Of a stretch of 64,000 nucleotides of DNA, positions 34,693 to 43,097 are shown in pieces. Source of the stretch: Spirosoma panaciterrae DSM 21099 (lineage in GTDB: Bacteria > Bacteroidota > Bacteroidia > Cytophagales > Spirosomataceae); assembly GCF_000374025.1 (NCBI RefSeq), contig NZ_KB893206.1:1-64000 (forward strand), written 5' to 3'. Under the pieces are notes generated by a model that saw nothing but the letters and a program-made list of their open reading frames with translations, had not been told where the DNA came from and made no database searches. Each line of letters starts with the position of its first letter. Position 1 is the stretch's first letter. A program made the position numbers and the translations under genes.

Positions 34693-35151
34693 ATGCGGCA
34701 AAACTTTAAACGAGCCAAAGTGCTGGTGATCGATGATAGCTCGGATCATTGGATGTTAATAAAAAAGGCCATGCAGCACTGCCTTCCAGACGTTACGCTT
34801 GTTTATGTAAGCAGTGTACAGCAGACAATTGAGTTGCTTCAGGAGTGGGATACTCAGGAATGGGAACTGCCTCAACTGATTCTGCAGGATTTGTACCTCC
34901 CAACGCGGGAAGCAGGGTGGCAGTTGTTGACTCACATTAAGGGTATGTCTACCTCCATCAGTCGGATTCCGTTAATTATGTTTAGCTCATCCGACGATCA
35001 TCTGGATATTGAAGAGGCCTACCACGCAGGGGTTTCGTCGTATTTGATCAAACCGATTGATTACACAGACTGGGTTGCTTATTTCAACGAATTACGAGCC
35101 TATTGGTGGGAAACCGTTACGTTGCCTCCCGTTCAGTTTTCGATCTATTAA
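34693..35151 (+). CDS. Single-domain response regulator
   Basis: 152 residues forming one receiver domain with no output domain. The acidic pocket is VLVIDDSSDHWML at the N-terminus. The phosphoacceptor is Asp in ILQDLYLP (~residue 66), the conserved Ser is in LIMFSSSDD, and the Lys is in SSYLIKPIDYTDW. The first acidic pair DD and YLIKP are canonical, so phosphorylation is expected. Such Rcp/CheY-like proteins relay signals to a partner kinase or phosphotransfer protein. No histidine kinase is adjacent, so the partner is elsewhere. Confidence 0.9.
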   Translation: MRQNFKRAKVLVIDDSSDHWMLIKKAMQHCLPDVTLVYVSSVQQTIELLQEWDTQEWELPQLILQDLYLPTREAGWQLLTHIKGMSTSISRIPLIMFSSSDDHLDIEEAYHAGVSSYLIKPIDYTDWVAYFNELRAYWWETVTLPPVQFSIY

Positions 35152-35318
35152 ACGGATGATAGATCGCAACGTCATAAAAAAATGATTTACGCTGTAGGGG
35201 GGCGTCATTGAATGGGGAAAGAAGTTTTGGGATGGGTTGGTTGGGCGTGGGTAGAATTTAGCCGTATTCTGTATTTTCGTTATCAGCAGACTTCGCCATT
35301 CCCCTACGCCTTATTTTC

Positions 35319-36830
35319 ATGCCACCATCACCCAAATCCCTGCCGTTCGACGAGTATGTTATCCATGATGCCACAGCCCTGGCCGAACTTGTCAGAACGG
35401 GAGAGGTAACTCCGGCCGAGTTGCTGGAAACGGCTATTGTCCGTGCCGAGGCCGTGAATCCACAACTGAATGCGATTGTTACGCCCCTGTACGACAAAGG
35501 CCGGGCCATGACAAAGGAATTACCAGAGACTGGTCCCTTTCGGGGTGTACCTTTTTTGCTGAAAGATCTGGAACTAGAGTGGGCTGGCACACCGATGAAA
35601 TCAGGTTGCCGGGGCTATCAGAACTATGTGTCGACGGCGGATAGTGAAGTGATTAAACGATTGAAAGCCGCCGGATTAGTTTTCTTCGGAAAAACCAATA
35701 CACCCGAATTTGGGCTGACACCGTATACCGAATCGAAGCTGTACGGCCCTGCCCGCAACCCCTGGAAACAAACGCATTCGCCGGGTGGTTCGAGTGGCGG
35801 GTCGGCCGTGGCCGTTGCCGCTGGTATCGTTCCAGCGGCAACGGCATCAGATGGGGGTGGTTCCATTCGGATTCCGGCGTCGTGCTGTGGCTTGTTCGGA
35901 CTGAAACCATCGAAGGGGCGGGTTACGCTTGGTCCCCGTTTTGGCGAATTATGGAATGGAGCGGTGACCGGGCTTGCCGTTACGCGCAGTGTACGGGATA
36001 GTGCCGCTCTGCTCGACGCTATTGCAGGGCCTATGCCGGGTGATCCGTATTTTCTACCTGCCCCTGAGCGACCTTTTCGGGAAGAAGTGGGTCGTGAGCC
36101 CGATAAGTTGCGGATTGCGTTCTCTACCCAGCCCCTGATGCCAGGCCAAATGGTTGATCCAGAATGCATTCGGGCGGTTCAGGAAACGGCCAGACTGCTG
36201 GAAAAGCTAGGGCATTCGGTTGACGAAATCCCGTTGCCCTACGAGAAAACCATCGTTACAGAAGCTTTTTTCGTGAATGTATTGAGCGAAACAGCCGCTA
36301 CCCTTCGCGAACTGGGCGAGTATCTGGGGCGTCCGGTTCGGCGTGATGATGTCGAGCTAAATACCTGGGCGCAGGCCCGGCTAGCTGAAGGATTCTCTGC
36401 CGCTGATCTGGCCTATCAGAAACGACGCTGGAATACACTCAACCGCAGTATGGGTAAGCTCCACGAAACTTACGACCTGTTCCTTTCCCCGACATTACCC
36501 CGACCCCCCATTGCGATCGGAACGTTTCAGAATAAATCCTCGGAAGAACGGCTTCTCAAACTGGTTGACTCACTAGGCGGTTTAAAATACCTGAAAGGCA
36601 GCAAAACGGTCGATGATCTGGCCGAACGCTCGCTGGGCTATATTTCCTTTACGGTCATTACCAACATGACGGGGCAGCCCTCCATGTCGGTACCGCTACA
36701 CTGGTCGGCTGATGGTTTGCCAATCGGCGTTATGTTTGCCGCCAAACTCGGTGACGAAGCCACCTTATTCCGACTGGCCAGCCAGTTAGAGCAGGAACGC
36801 CCCTGGTTTATGAAACGCCCAAGTTTATAA
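35319..36830 (+). CDS. Amidase signature enzyme (6-aminohexanoate-cyclic-dimer hydrolase-like)
   Basis: A 503-residue amidase signature hydrolase without signal peptide. The Ser-cisSer-Lys triad is present: Lys82 in PFLLKDLELEWAG, the cis-Ser in SPGGSSGGSA (~158), and the nucleophile Ser182 in ATASDGGGSIRIPASCCG. The combination TPMKSGCRGYQNY and GSIRIPASCCGLFGLKPSKGR is closest, from memory, to NylA-type cyclic-dimer hydrolases and related amidases. It probably hydrolyses small amides; the natural substrate is unknown. It is a single gene ending before a terminator hairpin. Confidence 0.88.
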   Translation: MPPSPKSLPFDEYVIHDATALAELVRTGEVTPAELLETAIVRAEAVNPQLNAIVTPLYDKGRAMTKELPETGPFRGVPFLLKDLELEWAGTPMKSGCRGYQNYVSTADSEVIKRLKAAGLVFFGKTNTPEFGLTPYTESKLYGPARNPWKQTHSPGGSSGGSAVAVAAGIVPAATASDGGGSIRIPASCCGLFGLKPSKGRVTLGPRFGELWNGAVTGLAVTRSVRDSAALLDAIAGPMPGDPYFLPAPERPFREEVGREPDKLRIAFSTQPLMPGQMVDPECIRAVQETARLLEKLGHSVDEIPLPYEKTIVTEAFFVNVLSETAATLRELGEYLGRPVRRDDVELNTWAQARLAEGFSAADLAYQKRRWNTLNRSMGKLHETYDLFLSPTLPRPPIAIGTFQNKSSEERLLKLVDSLGGLKYLKGSKTVDDLAERSLGYISFTVITNMTGQPSMSVPLHWSADGLPIGVMFAAKLGDEATLFRLASQLEQERPWFMKRPSL

Positions 36831-36834
36831 GAAA

Positions 36835-36867
36835 CGGCTCGTCCGCTATTGTATCGCAGACGAGCCG
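36835..36867. terminator. Hairpin between the amidase and lipoprotein genes
   Basis: A perfect 9-bp stem (CGGCTCGTC at 36835-36843 and GACGAGCCG at 36859-36867) with a 15-nt loop between convergent stops. Confidence 0.6.
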
Positions 36868-36898
36868 GGAGCCAAGGGGCTTTTGTGTAGTGTGCAGT

Positions 36899-37762
36899 TT
36901 ACTGACAAGCGTAGGAGTAATCTGTCGTGCTGATGGAAGGGGGGCCGGCAGCGTTCGGATTGATACCACCTACACCACTTTTGTAAATGAGTACTTCCAG
37001 CTTGCGCTGCACCTTTCCCTGCTTATCGTAGGTGTAGCTATACGTGGCCGTGAAGTTTGTGTAAAGATTAATGTCGAACTGATGGTAATCCTGTGATGAT
37101 TTAATCAATAGGTTTCGGCTTGGACGACCTTCAAATAGTTTTTTAGGCGGTATATTTTCTTTGGTAAGATCGTATGTGTACACAATCGTCAATACGAAAT
37201 TTGGATTGGTCATTTCCATTTTGATCACATTGCCATTGTCAATAGTATAGGTCGTTTTTTGGATGACTGTTGGGCTGAGCATTTCTGTTGTTTCGATGAG
37301 ATACCCATTGGCATCGTATTTATACGTTGTATTGCCATTGATAATCGACCCAATCAGGCTTTGGCTATTCAATGAATAGCTGGTTACTTTAGTAAGATTG
37401 CCTCCCGTAAATTCCGATTGCTTAATCGTGGATGAAGTATACTCATAGTTGATAGTACTATTAGAATTGGTATAGAGTCTGCTCTCCTGAGTGAGAAGTT
37501 TCTGTGCGTTATAGGAATAGGTGTGCGTTTCGGTAGGCACTAAAATAAATGTTTGTTTGCCTGCTGGCAATCCGTAGAGTGCACCTTCAATTGTAAGGGT
37601 TTCACTATTGGGGGGCGTCTCGGTACTTGTGTAGCCTCTCTTAATTGATTCCTGAACGATCGGGCAGGAGGGCATTAATTCGGGTATGCGGTGGTCCGTG
37701 CAGGAAAAAGCAATGGCAACAACAGTTAGGCAGCTAACTAATGGGTAAAGTGTGAATTTCAT
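36899..37762 (-). CDS. Lipoprotein of unknown function with YD-like strand repeats
   Basis: A 287-residue predicted lipoprotein; the signal peptide ends in AIAFSC with the lipid-bearing Cys at ~21. The body has alternating short strands resembling YD/RHS-type units (HTYSYNAQKLLTQESRL, TYKYDANGYLIETTEM, YSYTYDKQGKVQRKLEV), with one Cys pair near the ends (SCPIV and YACQ-end). Similar lipoproteins are widespread in Bacteroidota and lack an assigned function. Its sequence is more AT-rich than its neighbours, which may indicate transfer or relaxed selection. No operon partner is seen. Confidence 0.65.
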   Translation of the reverse strand: MKFTLYPLVSCLTVVAIAFSCTDHRIPELMPSCPIVQESIKRGYTSTETPPNSETLTIEGALYGLPAGKQTFILVPTETHTYSYNAQKLLTQESRLYTNSNSTINYEYTSSTIKQSEFTGGNLTKVTSYSLNSQSLIGSIINGNTTYKYDANGYLIETTEMLSPTVIQKTTYTIDNGNVIKMEMTNPNFVLTIVYTYDLTKENIPPKKLFEGRPSRNLLIKSSQDYHQFDINLYTNFTATYSYTYDKQGKVQRKLEVLIYKSGVGGINPNAAGPPSISTTDYSYACQ

Positions 37763-37959
37763 GCGTAAAAATTTATATGTGTAAAATTAGTCTATGGGTT
37801 CTTCCACGTATAGGCATATACCAGGAGAACGCAAAGGAGAATTTATGTAGTTGTAAATCTACAAAATGTATATTTTGTAATATAGTAAAACCTATGTTAC
37901 GGTTTTATGATGTTTTCTACGCTAACTAAACTGAAGAAATTTACTAGCAGGTTTGCTGG

Positions 37960-39201
37960 CTACTCACTATAATCCAGCTCTTTACCGAATGTTTCTTCCA
38001 TCGTAAAGAGCGACCAGAAGCCGAGTGCAAAACAAACCAGAGCAACGATAGCAGCCGATTCGATAACGCCCAGCGAGGGTTTCATAGCCTGATAGGCTGG
38101 AATACTTAACAAGGTAGTAGCCCGGACATTGTTGGCCACCGAGGTCGTAGCGGTAGCCCGAAGGTTGGTGCCGAAACTCTCTGCCGTAATGGTCAGGAAC
38201 ATGGCAATGTAGCCGATGCTGAACCCCATTAGTAAGTAGCTGTTGTAAAACAAGCTGGTCGATTGCAGTCCACCGAACAGGTAAATGCTCACCAGAATCA
38301 GGGCCAGCCCCATCATCAGCCCGATGGCACTCCGGCGAGCCCGTAACCATTGGCTCAGGAAACCACTGAATAGATCGCCCGCTACCGTACCCACGTACAT
38401 CAGCATCAGGCAACGGCCCGGTTGAATGGCTTCGGTAATGCCCAGTGCCTTTCCAAACTCGTTGCCGAACGTGGCCAGAATACCAATCACAAAGTAGGTT
38501 GGAACGGCAATGCCCATACAGCGAAGGTAGCGGAGAACGGACGTTTTATTTCGGAACAACGCCCAGAAATTTCCCCGCGAAACACCTGCCTGCTGCGTCC
38601 GTTTGAACATGCCCGACTCCAATACGCTCACCCGCATCAGCAGCAGCCCTAGTCCCAGTCCACCGCCAACAAAATAGGTTGTGCGCCAGTTGAACAAGGC
38701 AACGGTAAAATAGGCAACAACAGCCCCCAATAGCCCGACACTGGCTACCAGCGACGAGCCATACCCACGCAGATGCGGTGGTAGAATCTCACTGACGAGC
38801 GTTATGCCTGCGCCCAGTTCGCCTGCCAGCCCCAGGCCCGCCACAAACCGAAGGATGGCATACAGTTGTGGGTCGTGCACAAAGCCACAGGCGATATTGG
38901 CCAGCGAATAGGTAATGATACTGCCAAACAGGACGGAGAGCCGCCCCCGTTTATCGCCCAGAATCCCCCAGACAATGCCCCCGATCAATAGACCAGCCTG
39001 CTGATAATTAAGGATTTTTCCGCCAATGATGGATATGTCGGCCTCCGACAGGCCAATGTCTTTCAGGCTGGGAACGCGTACGATGTTGAACAGCAGCAAA
39101 TCATACACATCGACAAAGTAACCCAGAGCGGCTACGATGACGGGTAACGTAAAGAGGGGACGTAACGAATTCGACGGTGATAGGGTAGTGGTAGGCGACA
39201 T
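37960..39201 (-). CDS. MFS transporter (sugar/acid porter-like)
   Basis: A 413-residue major facilitator with twelve predicted helices. Family marks are the loop 2-3 motif GILGDKRGRLSVLFG, RFVAGLGLAGELGAG in helix 4, LPPHLRGYGSS after it, and the C-terminal half beginning near FRNKTSVLRYLRCM. The region FVDVYDLLLFNIVRV in helix 1 resembles metabolite:H+ symporters. The substrate is unknown. I chose the ATG at 39201 because the longer start (a TTG at 39252) would lie inside the palindromic repeat at 39243-39310. Confidence 0.88.
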   Translation of the reverse strand: MSPTTTLSPSNSLRPLFTLPVIVAALGYFVDVYDLLLFNIVRVPSLKDIGLSEADISIIGGKILNYQQAGLLIGGIVWGILGDKRGRLSVLFGSIITYSLANIACGFVHDPQLYAILRFVAGLGLAGELGAGITLVSEILPPHLRGYGSSLVASVGLLGAVVAYFTVALFNWRTTYFVGGGLGLGLLLMRVSVLESGMFKRTQQAGVSRGNFWALFRNKTSVLRYLRCMGIAVPTYFVIGILATFGNEFGKALGITEAIQPGRCLMLMYVGTVAGDLFSGFLSQWLRARRSAIGLMMGLALILVSIYLFGGLQSTSLFYNSYLLMGFSIGYIAMFLTITAESFGTNLRATATTSVANNVRATTLLSIPAYQAMKPSLGVIESAAIVALVCFALGFWSLFTMEETFGKELDYSE

Positions 39202-39242
39202 AAGAGGTAGGAATAACAAGGCCGAATGTACACTAGAACGAA

Positions 39243-39310
39243 TTAACCGCAAAGATGCGACGACGCAAAGAATAAACTTACCCGTTGCGTCGTCGCGTCT
39301 TTGCGGTTAA
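39243..39310. repeat. 26-bp inverted repeat (AACCGCAAAGANGCG type)
   Basis: Arms 39243-39268 and 39285-39310 are complementary apart from one position, with a 16-nt loop. It begins 7 nt after the stop (minus strand) of the outer-membrane protein gene and precedes the MFS start. The arm begins TTAACCGCAAAGA and shares AACCGC.AAGA.GCGA with the element at 32741, so the two belong to one family. Confidence 0.8.
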
Positions 39311-39316
39311 AGAGGG

Positions 39317-42094
39317 TCAAATTCCAAACTTCCGAAGGTTGTAGACGAAGCTCACCAGTAAATACCGACGGAGTATCCGGCTCTGAACATCCTCAAGGTA
39401 GGTATCGGTTGTGTTGCGGGTCAGACTCCGATTCTGATTCAGCAGATCGAACACTTGCAGCCGTAATTCGCCCGTATTGCCTTTGAAAAACTGCCGGGCC
39501 AGGGCCACATTCCAGAGCATAAACTGCTGATTATATCCAGTTGCCCGTCCGGTGGTAGCCGTGTAGGTCAGGTCGCTGCTAAGGACGAACCGAAAGGGTA
39601 GCTTCCAGTACAAATCGGCCGTGGCATACTGGAGCCAGAAAGTGGTGTTTTGTTTGGGCAGTAACGAATACGAAGCCGTTTGGTAGGTGATGTTGCCACT
39701 TACCCCATATTCCAGACTGTTGTTGAAATTGGATTGTAGCCGAACGCCCTGACCGATACTACTGGTCTTCGACTGGTTCGTTTGGTCATTGATCAAACTG
39801 AGGCCACGGCTAAAACGGGCATTGGTCGTTAAGGTAATCCCGATTTTCGACGGGTTCAGCGTCCGACTTAGGGAAAACACACCATTGGCCGACCAAAATC
39901 CGCCAACATTAACGGGTTGCGTGGTTTGTATGCCAGCAGTATTGATGGTCGTAGCTGTAGCGATTCGATTGTTGCTCTGGTTCAGGCTACCGAATATAAA
40001 CAGACTCTTCGTGCCCTGGCTGCTGGATCCGTTGTAGCTCAGCGTCAGGTTGTTGTAAAATTCCGGGGCTAACGCTGGGTTGCCAGTTGTGATGTTCAGC
40101 GGATTACTGTTGTCGATCGTCGGCTGTAACTGGCTAACGGAGGGCGGATTCAGGCGAGTCAGGTATTGGATGCGCAGATTTCGATTTCCGGAAAACGTGT
40201 AGCTAAACAACGCATTGGGGAGCAGGTTCAGATAGGGCCGACGCTGGCTGGTGTCCACGGAACGGTTATCGACCTGTAGGCTGGATTGCTGTACCTCCAG
40301 ACCCAGCGAATACGAGTACCGCAATCGCCGGGTTTGCCAGGTAGCCCCCGCCCGATGCGTAGCGAAGACACGGTTAAATTGATTGGAGAGTAGCGGATTG
40401 GTACGGTCGTAAAGGCCCGTCGATTCGTCCAGGTCATTAACTCGTCGGTCGGCGCGGTTACGGCTGAGCGAATAGGTATACTTAAACTCCAGTTTTTGAA
40501 TGAGCGATAGGGGTTCGGTATAAGACAGGGTTAATGTATTTTGTAAACCATTACTCATTTGGCGATTCTGCTGGTTCAGCCGGTTGGTGATCGGGTTCGT
40601 ACCTGTTGAATCGTAAAAGGTGTTGTTCGACTGATTAATGGCCTGCGTTGTGCCATCGCCCAGCGTCGTGTTGAGATTAAGCGACAGGGTGCGGCCTTCC
40701 CTCCGAAATTTTCGCATGAGCAACAGATTGTTGTATAGATTCAGGCTGTTGCCGCTGGAGTTATAGTGGGTTTCGCCCGTATTGACCTGTTTGGCTACTG
40801 AAGTAAGCCGTCCGGGTAGAGTCGACTGGCTGTTGGTCTGACTAGTATAGTCGCTAGTTTGCCAGGGTAGGTTGCTCGTGAGCCGGAGGCTGGTCAGGGA
40901 GTCGAGCTGCCAGTCCAGACGGGCATTGAATCGGTGGGTCAACTGGCGGTTCTGCGAATACCTGTTTTGGGCGGTGATGAGCGAATTTTCGGGTAGCACA
41001 CTCGTTCGCTGGCTCTGCTGGTCGGTGGTTGTGATCGCCTGATTCAGAAAATAACTGGTCGCTATTTCGATCCGTTTTCCCCATTTGTCCCGGTAGTTAA
41101 GCCCACCTCCCTTTATGTCAACGACATTGGTTGGCATTTGCGGATTGTCCGAAGGCCCGCCACCGAGCCCACCAACAAACACAGGTGCCGAGGCCGATGG
41201 GTCGGCCAGGGTAAAGTTTTGCTGGTTAAGGTTATTGGCCTGACCAATCAGCGAAAGTTGCCGACCTGGTCCGTTGTCGCGGCTGCTAAAGCGGTTCAGA
41301 TTTAACCGGGCCTGATAGCGGTTGTCCTGCCCGTCGCGGGCGGTACCCAGGCCGAGCGAATTTTGCCCGAAATACCCATTGCGTTTATCGCGCTTTAAAC
41401 TCAGGTTGATGGTGCGCTCACGGTTACCATCGTCGATGCCCGAAAACAATGACTGATCGGACGATTGATCGTACAACTGAACTTTATCGACAATATCGGC
41501 GGGCAGATTTCGGGTAGCCATTTTGGGATCGTTGCCAAAAAATGGTTTGCCATCGACTAGTACCCGACTGACGGTCTGCCCCTGGGCTTTGATGGTGCCA
41601 TCGCGGCTTACTTCTACACCGGGCAGTTTACGGAGCAATTCTTCCACCTGCGCGTTGGGCTGAGTTTTAAACGATCCTGCATTGAACTCCAGCGTATCAC
41701 CTTTTACAGCAATGGGAGCGCTTTCCTGCCGAACCACTACTTCCTGAAGCTGGTTGCTCTGTTCGGTCATGCGCAATAGCCCCAGGTTCAGAATTGGTTT
41801 TTCGGTAGAGAGAGTAACAGGCAGGGATAGATTTCGGTAACCCAGAAACGTAATCAAAATGCGGTATGCCCCTTTACCTGTATTTCGCAGACTGAACTGC
41901 CCATCGCCGTCCGTAAGGGTGCCCGTGACATAACTCGAATCGTGGGTTGTCAGCAGCGAAACAGAAGCCTGCCGAAGTGGTTTGCCACTCGTCGAATCGA
42001 GGACGAAACCCCGAATTTCGCGTCTAGTGACCCTTGTTTGGGCCATCAAGTGAGTAGAAAGGCTGATGAGGAGAATAAGGAGAGCGAATTTCAT
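39317..42094 (-). CDS. Outer-membrane beta-barrel protein with carboxypeptidase-regulatory and plug domains
   Basis: A 925-residue TonB-receptor-like protein. The signal peptide ends HLMAQ. Residues ~25-110 are a carboxypeptidase-regulatory-like domain (IRGFVLDSTSGKPLRQASVSLL, then DGDGQFSLRNTGKGAYRILITFLGY). Residues ~125-240 are a plug-like region (LRKLPGVEVSRDGTIKAQGQ, VSRVLVDGKPFFG). The rest is a large barrel (OMP_b-brl_3 type), ending in an aromatic-rich strand. The final residue is Ile, not Phe. The ATG at 42094 is used because it starts the signal peptide; an upstream in-frame start would add 25 unlikely residues. It follows the GLPGLI gene by 87 nt and probably shares its transcript. 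Confidence 0.88.
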   Translation of the reverse strand: MKFALLILLISLSTHLMAQTRVTRREIRGFVLDSTSGKPLRQASVSLLTTHDSSYVTGTLTDGDGQFSLRNTGKGAYRILITFLGYRNLSLPVTLSTEKPILNLGLLRMTEQSNQLQEVVVRQESAPIAVKGDTLEFNAGSFKTQPNAQVEELLRKLPGVEVSRDGTIKAQGQTVSRVLVDGKPFFGNDPKMATRNLPADIVDKVQLYDQSSDQSLFSGIDDGNRERTINLSLKRDKRNGYFGQNSLGLGTARDGQDNRYQARLNLNRFSSRDNGPGRQLSLIGQANNLNQQNFTLADPSASAPVFVGGLGGGPSDNPQMPTNVVDIKGGGLNYRDKWGKRIEIATSYFLNQAITTTDQQSQRTSVLPENSLITAQNRYSQNRQLTHRFNARLDWQLDSLTSLRLTSNLPWQTSDYTSQTNSQSTLPGRLTSVAKQVNTGETHYNSSGNSLNLYNNLLLMRKFRREGRTLSLNLNTTLGDGTTQAINQSNNTFYDSTGTNPITNRLNQQNRQMSNGLQNTLTLSYTEPLSLIQKLEFKYTYSLSRNRADRRVNDLDESTGLYDRTNPLLSNQFNRVFATHRAGATWQTRRLRYSYSLGLEVQQSSLQVDNRSVDTSQRRPYLNLLPNALFSYTFSGNRNLRIQYLTRLNPPSVSQLQPTIDNSNPLNITTGNPALAPEFYNNLTLSYNGSSSQGTKSLFIFGSLNQSNNRIATATTINTAGIQTTQPVNVGGFWSANGVFSLSRTLNPSKIGITLTTNARFSRGLSLINDQTNQSKTSSIGQGVRLQSNFNNSLEYGVSGNITYQTASYSLLPKQNTTFWLQYATADLYWKLPFRFVLSSDLTYTATTGRATGYNQQFMLWNVALARQFFKGNTGELRLQVFDLLNQNRSLTRNTTDTYLEDVQSRILRRYLLVSFVYNLRKFGI

Positions 42095-42181
42095 ACTGTA
42101 GCATGGGGAGAGGTACAGGCTGAGAAAAAGAGGGTGGGTGTTTTTGAACGGTCCTTTTCTCTTCCCCAAGCCCTATTCGAT

Positions 42182-42979
42182 CTAATTCCGCTCGTTGATC
42201 ATCAATTTTTGCTGGAAGTCGGCCATGGCTTTCTGGCGAAGGTCGGCCAATTGTTCGGGGGTAACCGTCTGCGCTTTGACTGTTGGCATTACCGAACTGG
42301 CATCGGGTCCAGAGGCATCTACTTTGGTGGCTTTGAACTGTTCGCGGCTACCTTCAATCAGTAACACCACGCCACTGTCGGGCGTTAGTTCGTGGATGGG
42401 CGAGTAGGTAAATGGCAGCTCGTTGGTAATCCAGACCGTGTAGGTTTCTTTTTTGTAAGGGATTTTTGCTTTTCGGCAGGTATAGCCCGCAATTTTTTTG
42501 GTCTGGTTCGAGAACTCCCAGCCGCTCGCTCGTTGAAGGGGCGCTTCGGCCTGATACGTTTTAGCTTCTGCGTCTTTCCCTACGGTAAGCACAGTAACCT
42601 TTTTCAGACCATTCAGGTCCACATACACCTGTTCGGTAAACGGGCGGAGTACCGTATGGGTCTGGACTGGGCCGTTGTCGCCCCGAATGTGAATAACGGT
42701 ATTTTTTTCATCCCGAATTTCTTTGGCATAGTGGTTGGCAATCTGCGTTTTGAGGCCAAACATCCGGGCATCGGGAATACCAGTCGGAAAGCGTGGGTCG
42801 CCTGGTTTGATGTCTTCACCGTTGATGTTGATGCGCATGCTGCTGGGGTCAATGGAACGGACACCTTCATACGAAATCTGCCCGGCCCAATCGGAACCTG
42901 ATGGGTTCTGAGCGAGTAGTGGGCCAGCCACATACAATACGGTCAATAGACTGAAAATACGACGAATAAGCGGTTTCAT
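42182..42979 (-). CDS. GLPGLI family protein
   Basis: A 265-residue exported protein; the signal peptide ends LLAQ (~24). It has the GLPGLI family layout: an Ala/Glu-rich middle, GWEFSNQTKKIAGYTCRKAKI with the conserved Cys, VWITNELPFTYSPIHELTPDSGVVLLIEG near the place of the name-giving G-L-P-G motif (here degenerate), and a charged tail. The family is periplasmic and of unknown function, commonly paired with TonB-like outer-membrane proteins as here. It is first in a two-gene unit and divergent from a two-component system that probably controls it. Confidence 0.8.
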   Translation of the reverse strand: MKPLIRRIFSLLTVLYVAGPLLAQNPSGSDWAGQISYEGVRSIDPSSMRININGEDIKPGDPRFPTGIPDARMFGLKTQIANHYAKEIRDEKNTVIHIRGDNGPVQTHTVLRPFTEQVYVDLNGLKKVTVLTVGKDAEAKTYQAEAPLQRASGWEFSNQTKKIAGYTCRKAKIPYKKETYTVWITNELPFTYSPIHELTPDSGVVLLIEGSREQFKATKVDASGPDASSVMPTVKAQTVTPEQLADLRQKAMADFQQKLMINERN

Positions 42980-43023
42980 AAAGAATCAGTTGATTTGGTG
43001 AGCCAAAGGTCAGGCGGAGTTTT

Positions 43024-43059
43024 GTAACGTACTGCTATATAATGTTAAGTAGTGTTAAG
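43024..43059. promoter_or_regulatory. Direct repeats at 10-bp spacing, likely OmpR-type regulator site
   Basis: GTTAAG occurs at 43044 and 43054, exactly 10 bp apart, with a weaker GTAACG at 43024 in the same register. Ten- to eleven-bp direct repeats are the usual binding pattern of OmpR/PhoB-type regulators. The site lies between the divergent GLPGLI and histidine kinase starts, so it could serve both. Confidence 0.5.
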
Positions 43060-43097
43060 GGCTATACAAACACCAGCCAGACCATGTAGCTTTGAGT

